NCBI GenBank assembly: GCA_035547915.1
Contig: DASZTS010000018.1
Location: 59,934 to 123,933 of the forward strand
From: DASSFG01 sp035547915
GTDB lineage: Bacteria; Planctomycetota; Planctomycetia; Pirellulales; JAICIG01
Direction: 5' to 3'
Length of the DNA stretch: 64,000 nt
Numbering within the stretch: position 1 is the first letter of the stretch; every line of letters starts with the position of its first letter. This document shows, one piece after another, positions 29,902-39,553 of this stretch. The position numbers and the translations under genes were made by a program. The notes beneath the pieces are model-generated. The model did no database searches. It was not told the origin of the DNA and saw nothing but the letters and a program-made list of their open reading frames with translations.

Positions 29902-31635
29902 ATGTCATCCGAGCTTTCCCGAGCGTTGCTTGCAGCGTGGCTGATCGGATTGTTGCCGCTCGCCGCGCCGGCCGCGGAGCAGGCCGATCTGATCCTCGAA
30001 CACGGCAAGGTCGTCACGGTCGATCGAGAGTTTTCGCTGTGCGAGGCGCTGGCCGTCAAGGATGGCCGCATTCTGGCGGTCGGCTCCGACGCCGAGGTTC
30101 AGAAGACGCGTGGCGACCGAACCAAGGTCGTCGATCTGCGCGGCGGCATGGTGTTGCCTGGCTTGGGCGATTCTCACGTCCATCCCGCCGACGCGGCGAT
30201 GATCGAGTTCGATCACCCTGTGCCGGAGATGGAGTCGATCGCCGACGTGCTCGACTACATCAGGTCTCGCGCCGCAGTGCTCGCGGAAGGGCAGTGGATC
30301 GTCGTTCGGCAGGTGTTCATCACGCGTCTGCGAGAGCAACGCTACCCGACCAAGGCCGAGCTCGACGCCGCCGCGCCGAAACACCCCGTCGTGTTTTCCA
30401 CCGGTCCCGATGCCTCGGCCAATACGTTGGCCTTGGCCGAGAGCGGCATCGACAGAGATTTTCGGGTCACGGGCGCCGGCAAGATCGAAAAGGATCCGCT
30501 GACCGGCGAGCCGACCGGCATCCTGCGCAGTGCCATGCGATACCTGAAGGTGGTCTCGCCCGAAACGAAGGCCACGCCGCGGCAGCAGGACGAGCGGTTG
30601 CTCGCCCTGTTGCACGACTATGCCTCGGTCGGCATCACGTCGATCATCGATCGCAACGCCGGTGCCGACGGGGTCGCCCAGCTTCGTCGCCTACACGCGG
30701 CGGGCAAGCTGCCGGTACGCGTACGGATTTCACAGCACGTCGATACCGCGGGAAAGACGAGCGACATCGTGGCGGCGATCGAAGCCGTGGCGGCCGATCC
30801 GCTCTGCCGGGGCGACGATCGACTGCGGATCATCGGCATCAAGACGTTCTTGGACGGCGGCATGCTGACCGGCAGCGCCTACATGCTCCAGCCGTGGGGC
30901 GTGAGCCGCATCTACGCCATCGACGACGCGGGCTACCGCGGCCTGCGCTACATCGAGCCGGACGTGCTGGTGCCGATCGTTCGCGCCGCGGTCGAGAACG
31001 GTTTGCAATTCACGGCCCACAGTGTGGGCGATGGTGCCGTGGAAGCGCTGATCGACGCCTATGAGGAAGTGAACCGCACCACGCCGATCGCCGCGACGCG
31101 CCCCTGCGTGACCCATTCCAACTTCATGAACCGCCGGGCGATCGAGCAGGCGGCCCGGCTGGGAGTGATGGTCGATATCCAGCCCGCCTGGCTGTACCTC
31201 GACACCCGCACGCTCGTGGCCCAGTTCGGCTACGATCGCTTGCGGTACTTCCAGCCGTTGCACTCCCTGTTCGCCGCGGGTGTGACGGCCGGTGGTGGCA
31301 GCGACCACATGCAAAAGATCGGATCGCTGCGCTCGATCAATCCCTACGACCCTTGGTTGGGAATGTGGGTGACCCTCACGCGGCGGGCGCGTTGGCACGA
31401 CGCACCTCTGCATCCCGAAGAGGCCCTATCGCGCGAAGAGGCAATCCGTTTCTACACGATCAACAACGCCAAGATCATGTTCCTCGACGACCGCACCGGT
31501 TCGCTCGAGGCGGGCAAACTGGCCGACTTCATCCTCATTGACCGCGACATCCTGGGTTGTCCGGTCGACGATGTTCGGCAGACGCGCGTGTTGGCAACCT
31601 ACGTGGGCGGTCAACCGGTACATGAGCGCGAGTGA
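29902..31635 (+). CDS. Exported YtcJ-like amidohydrolase (Amidohydro_3)
   Basis: I start at ATG 29902; a TTG at 29893 adds three residues. A signal peptide (about 1-24, ending AAPAAEQ) precedes a metal-dependent hydrolase of the YtcJ type. The metal motif DSHVHP lies in VLPGLGDSHVHPADAAM. A likely catalytic Lys or acidic region is in IIGIKTFLDGGMLTGSAYM. His ligands fall in FTAHSVGDGAVEAL and THSNFMNRRAIEQA. The C-terminus has the usual GSLEAGKLADFILIDRD. These enzymes hydrolyse amide or related bonds, but substrates are mostly unknown. It follows the M50 gene by 13 bases, which suggests co-transcription, and is convergent with the kinase fusion. Confidence 0.85.
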   Translation: MSSELSRALLAAWLIGLLPLAAPAAEQADLILEHGKVVTVDREFSLCEALAVKDGRILAVGSDAEVQKTRGDRTKVVDLRGGMVLPGLGDSHVHPADAAMIEFDHPVPEMESIADVLDYIRSRAAVLAEGQWIVVRQVFITRLREQRYPTKAELDAAAPKHPVVFSTGPDASANTLALAESGIDRDFRVTGAGKIEKDPLTGEPTGILRSAMRYLKVVSPETKATPRQQDERLLALLHDYASVGITSIIDRNAGADGVAQLRRLHAAGKLPVRVRISQHVDTAGKTSDIVAAIEAVAADPLCRGDDRLRIIGIKTFLDGGMLTGSAYMLQPWGVSRIYAIDDAGYRGLRYIEPDVLVPIVRAAVENGLQFTAHSVGDGAVEALIDAYEEVNRTTPIAATRPCVTHSNFMNRRAIEQAARLGVMVDIQPAWLYLDTRTLVAQFGYDRLRYFQPLHSLFAAGVTAGGGSDHMQKIGSLRSINPYDPWLGMWVTLTRRARWHDAPLHPEEALSREEAIRFYTINNAKIMFLDDRTGSLEAGKLADFILIDRDILGCPVDDVRQTRVLATYVGGQPVHERE

Positions 31636-31644
31636 GCGTACCGA

Positions 31645-34600
31645 TTATTCCGTGAGCGTGCGCACCACGCGCACGCCCGCGTAGGGTGCGGCGAACTCGG
31701 GCGGCAGGCCGGCGCGGCTGGCGGAGCGCGATAGCGAGACGCCGCTCAGATAGGATCCGCTGCGGATCGCCCGGCACGGTCCATCGACCGCCCCGACCGG
31801 GTCGACGCCCGTACCGCCCGGGATGAATCCCAGCCAGTCATGACACCACTCGGCGCTGTTTCCGTGCATCGATACCAGCCCGCTTCCGGTGGGCCTCAAA
31901 CAGGCCGAGGACCGGAGGCTGCCCGACGAATTGCCTTGAAACCAACCGTAGTCTCCGGCGACCGATGGGTCGCTGCCGAAGCTGAAGGCCGTGATCGTGC
32001 CGGCTCGGCATGCGTATTCCCATTCCGCCTCGGTCGGTAGACGGAAACCACGACGCTCGGGATGGAAGGGCCACTGTCGGTCGGTCGGATAGCCATGTGC
32101 ATCGAGCTCGAGCGTGGCGGGGTCGGCATAACACTGATCGCTCTCAGCCATTCCCGACTCGGCCGTGAGCCAGCGTACGAGCAACACGGCGTCATACCAG
32201 TTCAGACCGGTCGCGGGATGCTTGTCGTCCGCCGTCATCTCCTCGACCGACGCCAGGTATGCCTGTGCCGCGGCCGCCCCTCGGCTTTCGTGAATAAATC
32301 GGTAGTAAAGCGCTCGCGAAACGATCCGATCGGCGATGGCGAACGGGCGTGTCAGCTTCACGCGGTGTTGCGTCTCGTGTGCCTGGCGGTCGCACTCCGT
32401 GAGCGGCGAGCCCATCAGGAATTCGCCGGGCCGGAAGACGATCATCGTCAGCGACATGCCGGGGCCGACAGGCGCGCCCACCTGTTCCAAGAACCACTGC
32501 CGGCCGGGACGGTAATCGGCGGCATGCGGTGCGTGATCGAAGCGGTAGGCGCGGTCGGCCGACTCCCAGTTGCGCAGGAGCCATCCGCAGGCTGCATGAA
32601 TGACGGAACTGGGGTCGGCGCGATACCACGCATCGAGTCGTTCCACCAGGTTTTCCCGATCCAACGTGGACAACTCGTCGAAGGCGAATTCACCCAGGCC
32701 CAGGATCAAGCCGCTCCGTACCTTCTCTTGCGTGCGCGGGGCGCGATCGAGGCAGGCGATCAACGCGGCCGGTTTAACGCCCCTTGGCTTCAGACCCGCC
32801 ACGAATTGCGTTTGGCTCTCGGGATCATCGTCCGGCGTGAACAGTTCCGCCAGCAGCGGATCTTCACCGATGCGCAACAGGGCGATGGCAGCCGCCGCCC
32901 GACGGCGGCCCAAGACCACCCTCTCCTCCTCCGTCATCTGGCCGCCGGACCGCGGCTGCCGGCGGATGCTATCGCGCAACGTGGCAACGACCGCGGTCCG
33001 ATCGGCGTTGGCCAGCGCCGGCAAAAGGACCGTGAACTGTTCGGGGCTCGCCTCGCTTATGGCGGCCGCCAACAACTGCGGTTGGGTTGCCGCCCAATCG
33101 GCCAATGCGGCGGTTGCGGCGTGACGCACTTCGCTCGGTTGCTCTTCGTCCTTGAAGAGACGGTAAACCTCTGGCAAGAGCCGTGCCGCGATGGGGTAGA
33201 CCTCGGTCCGAAGCTCGCGTTGGCGCTCGATTCCCCTGGACAGCAAGGTCTGGGCGAGGAACACCGCGTCCTCGTCGGTCCATCGGTCGGAGTCGGGCGA
33301 GTAGCTCGCCAGTGCCAGCCCCGCGCGAAAACGGGCCGTCAAGTTGGCGTGTATGTCGTGCAGCGTCTGCCAGAGTTGTTCGGCCAATTCGGAAGCATGT
33401 GGCCGCAGGCGGTCTCGCAACACGGGAAAATCGTCGTATTGGCAGGTCAGAAGAGCCGCCCCGAGCTCGCCCACCAGTGAGGGATCGTGTTCGACGAGCG
33501 CCATATCGAGGCGCATTCTCTGGTGTGTGCCCAGGTTGCCGCGGGCACGCATGGCGCGCAATCGGGGCGTCACCTCGGCGTCATACGGGCGGAGATTTTC
33601 GATAATGAGCGGAACGGCGGCCGGCTCTGCGTTCGTGAGAAGGTCGATCTGCGCCAACACACGCTGCTGATGCGCCTCCTCTGCTTGTAGCCGCGCGCGA
33701 TTGATGAAAAAGCTGGCGGCCACGGCAACCATCGTGATGACCAACAGCGAGGCAGCCCCGGCGAACGTCCAGGTGCGGTGGCGGCGCAGGGCGCGTGCGG
33801 CGCGCTCGAAACGGCTTTCGCGATAAGCGGCGACGGGGGCATCGGCGAGCCATTTTTCGATATCCTCCGCGAGCGCTCGGGCCGACGCATAGCGCTGTCC
33901 CGGCTCGAGCGCCATCGCCTTGAGGCAGATCGCCTCCAACGGGCGCGGGAGCGTGGCGTTCACGCACCGCGGCGATGGGAAAACCCCTTCCAGGATCAGG
34001 CGGCGTACCGTAGCGAAATCGTCGCCGATGAACGGCGGACGACCGGTCAGGATCGCATAGAGCGTGGCACCCAGGCTATAGACGTCGCTGGCCGGGCCGA
34101 GCAGATCGAGGGCTCCCGCGGCCTGTTCGGGGCTCATGTAGGCGGGCGTACCCAGGGCGCTGCCGATGCGCGTCGCCGGAGTGCTGCCCGCCGCTTGCGG
34201 CGCGAGCAGGCTTTCGACCACGTTCGGCAATTCCTCACGGCAAGCAGCGGTCTTCGCCAGGCCCCAATCCACCACCAGCGTTTCGCCGTAGGGGCCGAGC
34301 ATGACGTTAGACGGCTTGATGTCGCGGTGCAGCACTCCGCGGCTGTGGGCATAATCGACCGCGTTGCAGACGTCGATGAAACGCCGCAGTAGCTTGCGCA
34401 GGCCCAACTCGCCGGCACTCCCGGTGCAGCCTCCGATACAACAGTCGAACTCGTGGAAGTGTCGAACGGCGTCTTCCAGGCTCTCGCCGCGTATCAAGCG
34501 CATGACGTAGTAGGGCCGGCCGTCGGGCCATTGTCCCAGGCTATAAACGGGCACCACGCCCGGGTGCTCCAAGCTACCGGTCACTTCCGCTTCGAGCAGG

Positions 34601-34860
34601 AAGCGGGCCCGGCTGTCGGGCCGATCGGCCAGGCGCGGATGGATCTCCTTCAAAGCCACCTTGCGGTGCAATTCCTTATCGAGCGCGACCGATACCTGTC
34701 CCAAGCCGCCGGCGGCGTGAGCCCGCAGGACCTCGAATCGCGACGAACTCGCCGGCTCCGGTTGCGGTGGTTGCGATCCGGACGACGACGATACCGTGAG
34801 CGGCGGTTCGGCGGCGGTCGGTAAGGCCGTGGCGTACAACGACGCGATCGGTTGCGACAT
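31645..34860 (-). CDS. Ser/Thr protein kinase fused to formylglycine-generating-enzyme-like domain
   Basis: 1071 residues from ATG 34860; the frame extends to 35022 but lacks a supporting leader. The kinase domain (about 40-325) has GGLGQV, Lys71 (VALKEI), HRDIKPSN around Asp180, and DWG at 198-200 where most kinases have DFG. A membrane helix follows near residue 370, so the rest is periplasmic or extracellular. The middle (400-800) is a helical, HEAT-like region. The C-terminal domain resembles FGE/sulfatase-modifying factor (RLPTEAEWEYACRAG, GNSAEWCHDW, GVRVVRTL). The two FGE active-site cysteines are both serine here (SGSYLSGVSLS), so it probably senses or binds rather than modifies. Signalling role inferred. 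Confidence 0.85.
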   Translation of the reverse strand: MSQPIASLYATALPTAAEPPLTVSSSSGSQPPQPEPASSSRFEVLRAHAAGGLGQVSVALDKELHRKVALKEIHPRLADRPDSRARFLLEAEVTGSLEHPGVVPVYSLGQWPDGRPYYVMRLIRGESLEDAVRHFHEFDCCIGGCTGSAGELGLRKLLRRFIDVCNAVDYAHSRGVLHRDIKPSNVMLGPYGETLVVDWGLAKTAACREELPNVVESLLAPQAAGSTPATRIGSALGTPAYMSPEQAAGALDLLGPASDVYSLGATLYAILTGRPPFIGDDFATVRRLILEGVFPSPRCVNATLPRPLEAICLKAMALEPGQRYASARALAEDIEKWLADAPVAAYRESRFERAARALRRHRTWTFAGAASLLVITMVAVAASFFINRARLQAEEAHQQRVLAQIDLLTNAEPAAVPLIIENLRPYDAEVTPRLRAMRARGNLGTHQRMRLDMALVEHDPSLVGELGAALLTCQYDDFPVLRDRLRPHASELAEQLWQTLHDIHANLTARFRAGLALASYSPDSDRWTDEDAVFLAQTLLSRGIERQRELRTEVYPIAARLLPEVYRLFKDEEQPSEVRHAATAALADWAATQPQLLAAAISEASPEQFTVLLPALANADRTAVVATLRDSIRRQPRSGGQMTEEERVVLGRRRAAAAIALLRIGEDPLLAELFTPDDDPESQTQFVAGLKPRGVKPAALIACLDRAPRTQEKVRSGLILGLGEFAFDELSTLDRENLVERLDAWYRADPSSVIHAACGWLLRNWESADRAYRFDHAPHAADYRPGRQWFLEQVGAPVGPGMSLTMIVFRPGEFLMGSPLTECDRQAHETQHRVKLTRPFAIADRIVSRALYYRFIHESRGAAAAQAYLASVEEMTADDKHPATGLNWYDAVLLVRWLTAESGMAESDQCYADPATLELDAHGYPTDRQWPFHPERRGFRLPTEAEWEYACRAGTITAFSFGSDPSVAGDYGWFQGNSSGSLRSSACLRPTGSGLVSMHGNSAEWCHDWLGFIPGGTGVDPVGAVDGPCRAIRSGSYLSGVSLSRSASRAGLPPEFAAPYAGVRVVRTLTE

Positions 34861-35032
34861 TGCAGAGTGCAGCGTGGCTGACGGGAACGGGTTGCCTAAG
34901 GCTCTGCAAACATAGCATCGGACCGTTGTTTCCGACGGTGAGGGCAAGAGAGCCCGGCCGCTCGCAAAGGCAGGTCCCTCATAAGCCGAAAAATCGGCAG
35001 AGAGCGACGAGAGATGACCCAAAACGGGTTGC

Positions 35033-36256
35033 CTAGGCGGCGGCCTTCAACACCAGCGACGTGTTGTGGCCGCCGAAACCGAAAGAATTCGATACGGCGA
35101 TCCGCACCGGTTGTTCACGGGCGGAATTGGCGACGTGGTCCAACTGACATTCGGGATCGGGGCGATCGAGGTTGATGGTGGGCGGGATCGCGCCATGTTC
35201 GATGGCGGTCAGACAGGCCAGGGCCTCGATGGCGGCCGCCGCTCCCAGGAGATGGCCGGTCATGCTCTTGGTCGAGCTCACCGCGGTCTTGGCGACGTGC
35301 GGCCCGAGCACGGTCCGCAGCATGCGCGCTTCGCAGGCATCGCCCACCGGCGTGCCCGTGGCGTGTGCGTTGATGTAGTCGATCTCGCCGACGTCGACGC
35401 GCGCGTAACGCAGCGCCTGGTGAATCGCCGCCACCGCGTGCGTCGGATCGGGATTCGGACAGACCAGGTGATGGGCGTCGCTCGTCATGCCGATACCGGC
35501 TACTTCGGCATAGACGCGGCGCACGTCGAGCGGTGCCTCCGCCGCCCGCTCTAATGCGAAAACGGCGCCACCTTCTCCCAATACCATGCCATCGCGGTCG
35601 GAATCGAACGGTCGCACGGCCAAGGTCGGCTCATCGTTGCGGCGCGATAGCGCTCGCAGGTTGCCAAAGCTGGCCAACGAATAAGGCGTGACGCCCAGAT
35701 CGAACGCTCCCGCCAGACAGACATCGACCCAGCCCAATTCGAGCCAATGGCACGCCAGGCCGAGCGCCTGGTTGGCGCTGGCGCAGGCCGCGGCGACCGA
35801 GACGGTCGGGCCGGTGAGGCCCAGCAGTTCCAACACCAACTCGATCGCCGGCCGGCGATCGGGCGCCAGTTCCCGGAGCAATTGGCCGCCGCTGCGCTGA
35901 TCGCAGTCCCAGTGCAACATCCATTCGGCCGCCACTCCGAGGACGAGCCCTATCCTCAACTCGCTCCGGCGGGGCCATAGGTTTGCGTCGAGCAGAGATT
36001 GCACGCAACAGGTCGCGATGCACTGTTCCAACGGACAAAGACGATCGTAGGCGCTCTGGTCCAGTTCGCGAGGGCGCGTCGGCACGTCGATCGTCGCGGC
36101 GATACGACAGGGATGCTGCGTTACGTCGAAGTCGGTGACCTCGCGGATCCCGCTCTTGCCGGCCAGCAGGTTTGCCGAGATTTCTTCGAAGCCGACCCCG
36201 AGTGCACTGAGCGCGCCGACGCCGGTAATCCAGTTCTTTGGGGAAGCGACCATCAT
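35033..36256 (-). CDS. Beta-ketoacyl synthase, catalytically complete (KS-alpha-like)
   Basis: 407 residues from ATG 36256, the start that gives a 4-base ATGA overlap with the upstream stop; the frame runs to 36457. The thiolase-fold condensing enzyme has Cys158 (VAAACASANQ), His298 (NAHATGTP), Lys330 and His335 (SSTKSMTGHLLGA), the full FabF-type catalytic set. It should condense an acyl-ACP with malonyl-ACP. The immediately upstream gene encodes a ketosynthase-like protein without the cysteine, which resembles a KS/chain-length-factor pair. The ACP gene 4.5 kb away and an alpha-oxoamine synthase in the same cluster suggest specialised lipid or polyketide synthesis rather than housekeeping FabF. 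Confidence 0.9.
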   Translation of the reverse strand: MMVASPKNWITGVGALSALGVGFEEISANLLAGKSGIREVTDFDVTQHPCRIAATIDVPTRPRELDQSAYDRLCPLEQCIATCCVQSLLDANLWPRRSELRIGLVLGVAAEWMLHWDCDQRSGGQLLRELAPDRRPAIELVLELLGLTGPTVSVAAACASANQALGLACHWLELGWVDVCLAGAFDLGVTPYSLASFGNLRALSRRNDEPTLAVRPFDSDRDGMVLGEGGAVFALERAAEAPLDVRRVYAEVAGIGMTSDAHHLVCPNPDPTHAVAAIHQALRYARVDVGEIDYINAHATGTPVGDACEARMLRTVLGPHVAKTAVSSTKSMTGHLLGAAAAIEALACLTAIEHGAIPPTINLDRPDPECQLDHVANSAREQPVRIAVSNSFGFGGHNTSLVLKAAA

Positions 36257-37164
36257 GGTTCCAACGCGGGTTGGGGTTGGCACGGTGAACGGGCGAGGTG
36301 GCCGGAATCGCGTGCGCGTGGCTCGATCGCAACCGTCGCGGCCGGCGCACGATGGGCCGGCGCGCCGAGTTCGATGGAGAGCGACATGCCGGCAGTGGAG
36401 AAGGAGTGGCAGCAGGGCGCGGCCGATCGCGGCGAATTCCCCGCCGACACCAGCCACTGGGTCAGGTTTTCCGTGGCACGTTGGTCGGGTTCCGACTCTT
36501 CAAGACGCGGCCGAGTCTGAATCATGATGCGTCCCACCGAGGCCGTGTCTGCACCGGCCGCGACATGCGGTAGGCTGACCGCCAGCACGGCAGCCACACA
36601 GGTCGGCTGCGGGGATGCGTCCGCCGTCTTGGGCTTGTACGACCACCCGCTGAAGACGATCCAAGCGCCGGCTATGTCGGCCCGCTTCAACAGCGTCGCC
36701 GCCGTCAGGACCGCTTGTGGCTCTTCGCCCGGCGCCGTTCCCGCGCCGATGCTTGGCCCGTGGCTGGCAAGCCCCATGCTCAACGTACTGGCTACGGCAT
36801 GCGGACTCGTATGAGGAATGACCTGGACCGATACGCCCCACGGACCATCGATCTGGTATTTGTCGACGACGGCGGCGAAGGCCGCACGCCCCAGGTATTG
36901 AGTCGCCGAAACGACCGCCCATTCCGCAAAACAAGGGCACTGCGCCATCTGCCCGATCGCCCGGTCTAGGGCGACGGCCGCGGCCAGGGTCTGCTCGTCG
37001 CTATGCTTGAGCAGTTGGGGCCGTAGTTGGGCGGAGAACCGGTCGATCGATCGCTGTCGCAGGGCGACGAGTTCCTCGGCAGACAGACTGGCCGAGCCGT
37101 GGGCCACGATCGCCAACTCGAAGGGAGCGGTGCTCGACGGTGACTTTGCCTTTGAATCGACCAT
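36253..37164 (-). CDS. Ketosynthase-like protein lacking the catalytic cysteine (chain-length-factor-like)
   Basis: 303 residues from ATG 37164. The middle resembles a condensing-enzyme core: VVSATQYLGRAAFAAVVDKY, then SPHAVASTLSMGLASHGPS. Aligned by eye with the downstream ketosynthase, GPSIGAGTAPGEEPQ matches GPTVSVAAACASANQ, so the active cysteine is Pro145. The C-terminal half found in normal ketosynthases is shortened and no His-Lys-His set is visible. It is translationally coupled to the active enzyme and I infer a heterodimer partner setting chain length or stability, as chain-length factors do in type II systems. Remote homology by eye only, so confidence is moderate. Confidence 0.6.
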   Translation of the reverse strand: MVDSKAKSPSSTAPFELAIVAHGSASLSAEELVALRQRSIDRFSAQLRPQLLKHSDEQTLAAAVALDRAIGQMAQCPCFAEWAVVSATQYLGRAAFAAVVDKYQIDGPWGVSVQVIPHTSPHAVASTLSMGLASHGPSIGAGTAPGEEPQAVLTAATLLKRADIAGAWIVFSGWSYKPKTADASPQPTCVAAVLAVSLPHVAAGADTASVGRIMIQTRPRLEESEPDQRATENLTQWLVSAGNSPRSAAPCCHSFSTAGMSLSIELGAPAHRAPAATVAIEPRARDSGHLARSPCQPQPALEP

Positions 37165-37217
37165 GGTAGGCGGCTGGCGCGAGGGATGCGGCGTTTGGCG
37201 ACGATCGGTGCGGTCGA

Positions 37218-37976
37218 TTACCGCAACGGCGGCGACCCCAAGGGAGCGTTTTGTGCCGTCCGGGGCATCTCCCGATTGAGCCGGGTCAAACGCAATTCCG
37301 TCGGGTAGCCGTCTTCGACCGACTTCTGGCGGACGAGCCGGTTCTGCCCGTCATACCAGAGCTCGGCCTGCACATCGCCGGTGAAGCGATAGTGCGAACA
37401 GTTGACCTGCTGCATACCCAGCGTCAATGTTTCGGGCGCGAGTCGCTCGACCCTGACCGTGTGGATCGTTCCCCGGTCGGCGTTCATCAGCGTCAGCCGC
37501 CGGCTTTCGTTCATTTCGGGAGCACGCCAATAGTCGGTGGTCATGTCGATCACCGGCTCGCCTCGGGCGCGGCCGTTGGCTTCGATGCGGTAGCGGTCGG
37601 CCTCGAGTTTTGCGCTCGCATCGAATTTCTTGCCGTCGTCGGTGGCTCGGTTTTCGGACGAGAGCAAGCGTGCGCCGCGCCACTTCTCTTGGCCCGAGAA
37701 GTCATAGCGATAGACGAACACCAGGTAATTGAGCTTAACGTGGACCTCGCTGACCACGTTGGTGGTGCCGTCGGCAAGGTCGCTGATGCGGAGGGTGCTC
37801 TTACCGGCGGGTTTATCTTTGACGAGGATCTCGAATTCTCGGACTTCCTCGCTCACCGTGGCCTGGCCGTATGCCGGCACACCGAGCCAGCAGCAGCTCG
37901 CCAGGAGGCCGACGACGATGGCCGCGATCGGCGGGCGGCCCGAGCAGCGTTTGTGTCGATCGTCGCACCAGCGCAT
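37218..37976 (-). CDS. DUF6134-like exported protein
   Basis: 252 residues from ATG 37976. A basic N-terminus and hydrophobic stretch (about 18-36, ending in PAYGQA) indicate a signal peptide. The mature part is beta-rich, with the start FEILVKDKPAGKSTLRISD and EVHVKLNYLVFVYRYDFSGQEKW. These fit the pattern I associate with DUF6134 proteins (a periplasmic family with a possible lipocalin- or LolA-like barrel fold). No enzymatic residues stand out. It sits inside the ketosynthase/alpha-oxoamine synthase group, 53 bases before the ketosynthase-like gene. It may therefore bind or carry the lipid product in the periplasm, which is inference. Confidence 0.65.
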   Translation of the reverse strand: MRWCDDRHKRCSGRPPIAAIVVGLLASCCWLGVPAYGQATVSEEVREFEILVKDKPAGKSTLRISDLADGTTNVVSEVHVKLNYLVFVYRYDFSGQEKWRGARLLSSENRATDDGKKFDASAKLEADRYRIEANGRARGEPVIDMTTDYWRAPEMNESRRLTLMNADRGTIHTVRVERLAPETLTLGMQQVNCSHYRFTGDVQAELWYDGQNRLVRQKSVEDGYPTELRLTRLNREMPRTAQNAPLGSPPLR

Positions 37977-38107
37977 GAATTCGCTTTCTCCAAGGTGTCG
38001 CCCGTGACAAAAGGGAACCGTCAGATTGCCAGGAAACGGCCCCAGGTGATTGAATTGGACGTCCGTGGGCGAGCGGCACGCCCCATCTAAATCGGTTCTC
38101 GTCGATC

Positions 38108-39382
38108 CTAAGCCGCGATACGGAGGTGTGGCACGTCGTCGCTCGTCGGCAGATGGATCACTTGCTTCAATTCACCGAACGCGGCGAGCAACCCGTCGAT
38201 CGCCTCGCGCGTATGATTGGAATTGATCTGCACGCGCAGCACGCCGGCGTGATAGGGCACCGCCGGGAACGTGACCGACTGCACATAAAACCCGCGATCG
38301 AACAGGAACTTGCCGGCCTGAAACGTGTCTTCTTCGTCGCCTACCAGAATGGAGACGATGGGCGATTCGCCGCCGAGCAGCACCAGACCCAGATTCCGCA
38401 GGCCGCAGACGGCACGCGAGATGTTCTCGTCGAGCTGGCTGCGCAAGGCCGTGTAATCGTCGGAGCACAGCAGGTCGATGACGGCCGCAATGGCTTCCAG
38501 GTAGGGCGGCGGAACCGGGCCGCCGAAGATGTACGTCGTCGAACGCATTTTCAAGAGCCGTTGCAGCTTGCGCGAGCAAGCGACGAACGCCCCGAAGGCG
38601 GAGCAGGCCTTCGAGAAGCAACCCAGGACGATGGCGTTGTCGTAATTCCCCAACGCATCGAACACTGTCCCGCGGCCGCAGTCACCCATCACGGCCGTGG
38701 CGTGGGCGTCGTCGATATACAAGACCGCGTCGTGTTGCCGGGCGACCTTATCGAGTCCCGCCATGTCGGCGATGGCCCCGCTCATGCTATAGACGCCGTC
38801 GATCGCCACGACGGCCGACCGATAGGGCCGCGCATCCTTGAGAACCTGCTCGAGTGCGCTCGGGTCGTCATGGGTGAACGAACAGACGCGCACCCCGTTG
38901 GCCCGCGCCAGCTTCGCGCCTTCCATGATGGAATTGTGGGCATATTCGTCGACCACCAGCAGGTCTTGCGTATCGACCAGGCCCGGCAGCGCTCCTAGAT
39001 TCGCCAGCGTTACCGAGGGGAAGACGAGCGCCGCTTCGGTGCCTATCCAGCGGGCGATCCTGGCTTCGAGCTCGACCTCGGTCTGGCAGCTCGCGAACGC
39101 CCGCGATGCGCCAAACTGGGTGCCCCAGCGGTCGGCGCCTCGGACGAGCGCCTCTTTTACGCGCGGATGCTGATCGAGCCCCAAGAAGCTGTCGAAGCCG
39201 AAATTGACCAGATCGTGCTTGCCGATGCGCATCTCGCGATGCGGCCCCACGGCGGCCACGGGCAATTCCTTGAGATGAACGGGGCCGAAGCGGTCGTTGA
39301 GCTGCTCGTAGAACTTGACGAGCTTGCTCTGCCGCAAACCATTGACCAGGTTGTCTATCGGCAACGACTCCCTCTTCGGCAT
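38108..39382 (-). CDS. Alpha-oxoamine synthase (PLP-dependent, serine-palmitoyltransferase/AONS-like)
   Basis: 424 residues from ATG 39382. PLP-fold features: a glycine-rich FGASRAFASCQTEVELE region, Asp225 and His227 in YIDDAHATAV (ring and N1 contacts), and Lys258 in CFSKACSAFG for the Schiff base. The family condenses an amino acid with an acyl thioester with loss of CO2, giving an aminoketone: 3-ketosphinganine, 8-amino-7-oxononanoate or an aminoacetone. There are no bio genes here. With a ketosynthase pair, an ACP and envelope proteins as neighbours, an acyl-ACP-using enzyme releasing a long-chain aminoketone is plausible. Which amino acid is used cannot be told. Confidence 0.85.
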   Translation of the reverse strand: MPKRESLPIDNLVNGLRQSKLVKFYEQLNDRFGPVHLKELPVAAVGPHREMRIGKHDLVNFGFDSFLGLDQHPRVKEALVRGADRWGTQFGASRAFASCQTEVELEARIARWIGTEAALVFPSVTLANLGALPGLVDTQDLLVVDEYAHNSIMEGAKLARANGVRVCSFTHDDPSALEQVLKDARPYRSAVVAIDGVYSMSGAIADMAGLDKVARQHDAVLYIDDAHATAVMGDCGRGTVFDALGNYDNAIVLGCFSKACSAFGAFVACSRKLQRLLKMRSTTYIFGGPVPPPYLEAIAAVIDLLCSDDYTALRSQLDENISRAVCGLRNLGLVLLGGESPIVSILVGDEEDTFQAGKFLFDRGFYVQSVTFPAVPYHAGVLRVQINSNHTREAIDGLLAAFGELKQVIHLPTSDDVPHLRIAA

Positions 39383-39409
39383 ACAAACATCCTTGTTGCG
39401 GAGTGTGTG

Positions 39410-39504
39410 AGAGCAACGGACAAAACCGGCCCTGGGCTTCCGACAAATCGGCGTTTCACGGCCGATTTTTCCTCCACGGTGCCCCGGCTTCTGCCAGCCG
39501 CTCT
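39410..39504 (+). repeat. Interspersed nested-palindrome repeat, copy D (95 bp)
   Basis: Outer arms AGAGCAACGGACAAAACC and CTTCTGCCAGCCGCTCT, inner stem ACAAATCGGC/GCCGATTTTT with one mismatch, and the invariant loop GTTTCACG. It lies in the gap upstream of the alpha-oxoamine synthase and downstream of the barrel protein stop, the same kind of position as copies A and B. More diverged from A than E is. Confidence 0.8.
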
Positions 39505-39553
39505 AAGAGGGGGACAATACAAGATTGTCGATATGGCGACAAGACAAATGGCA

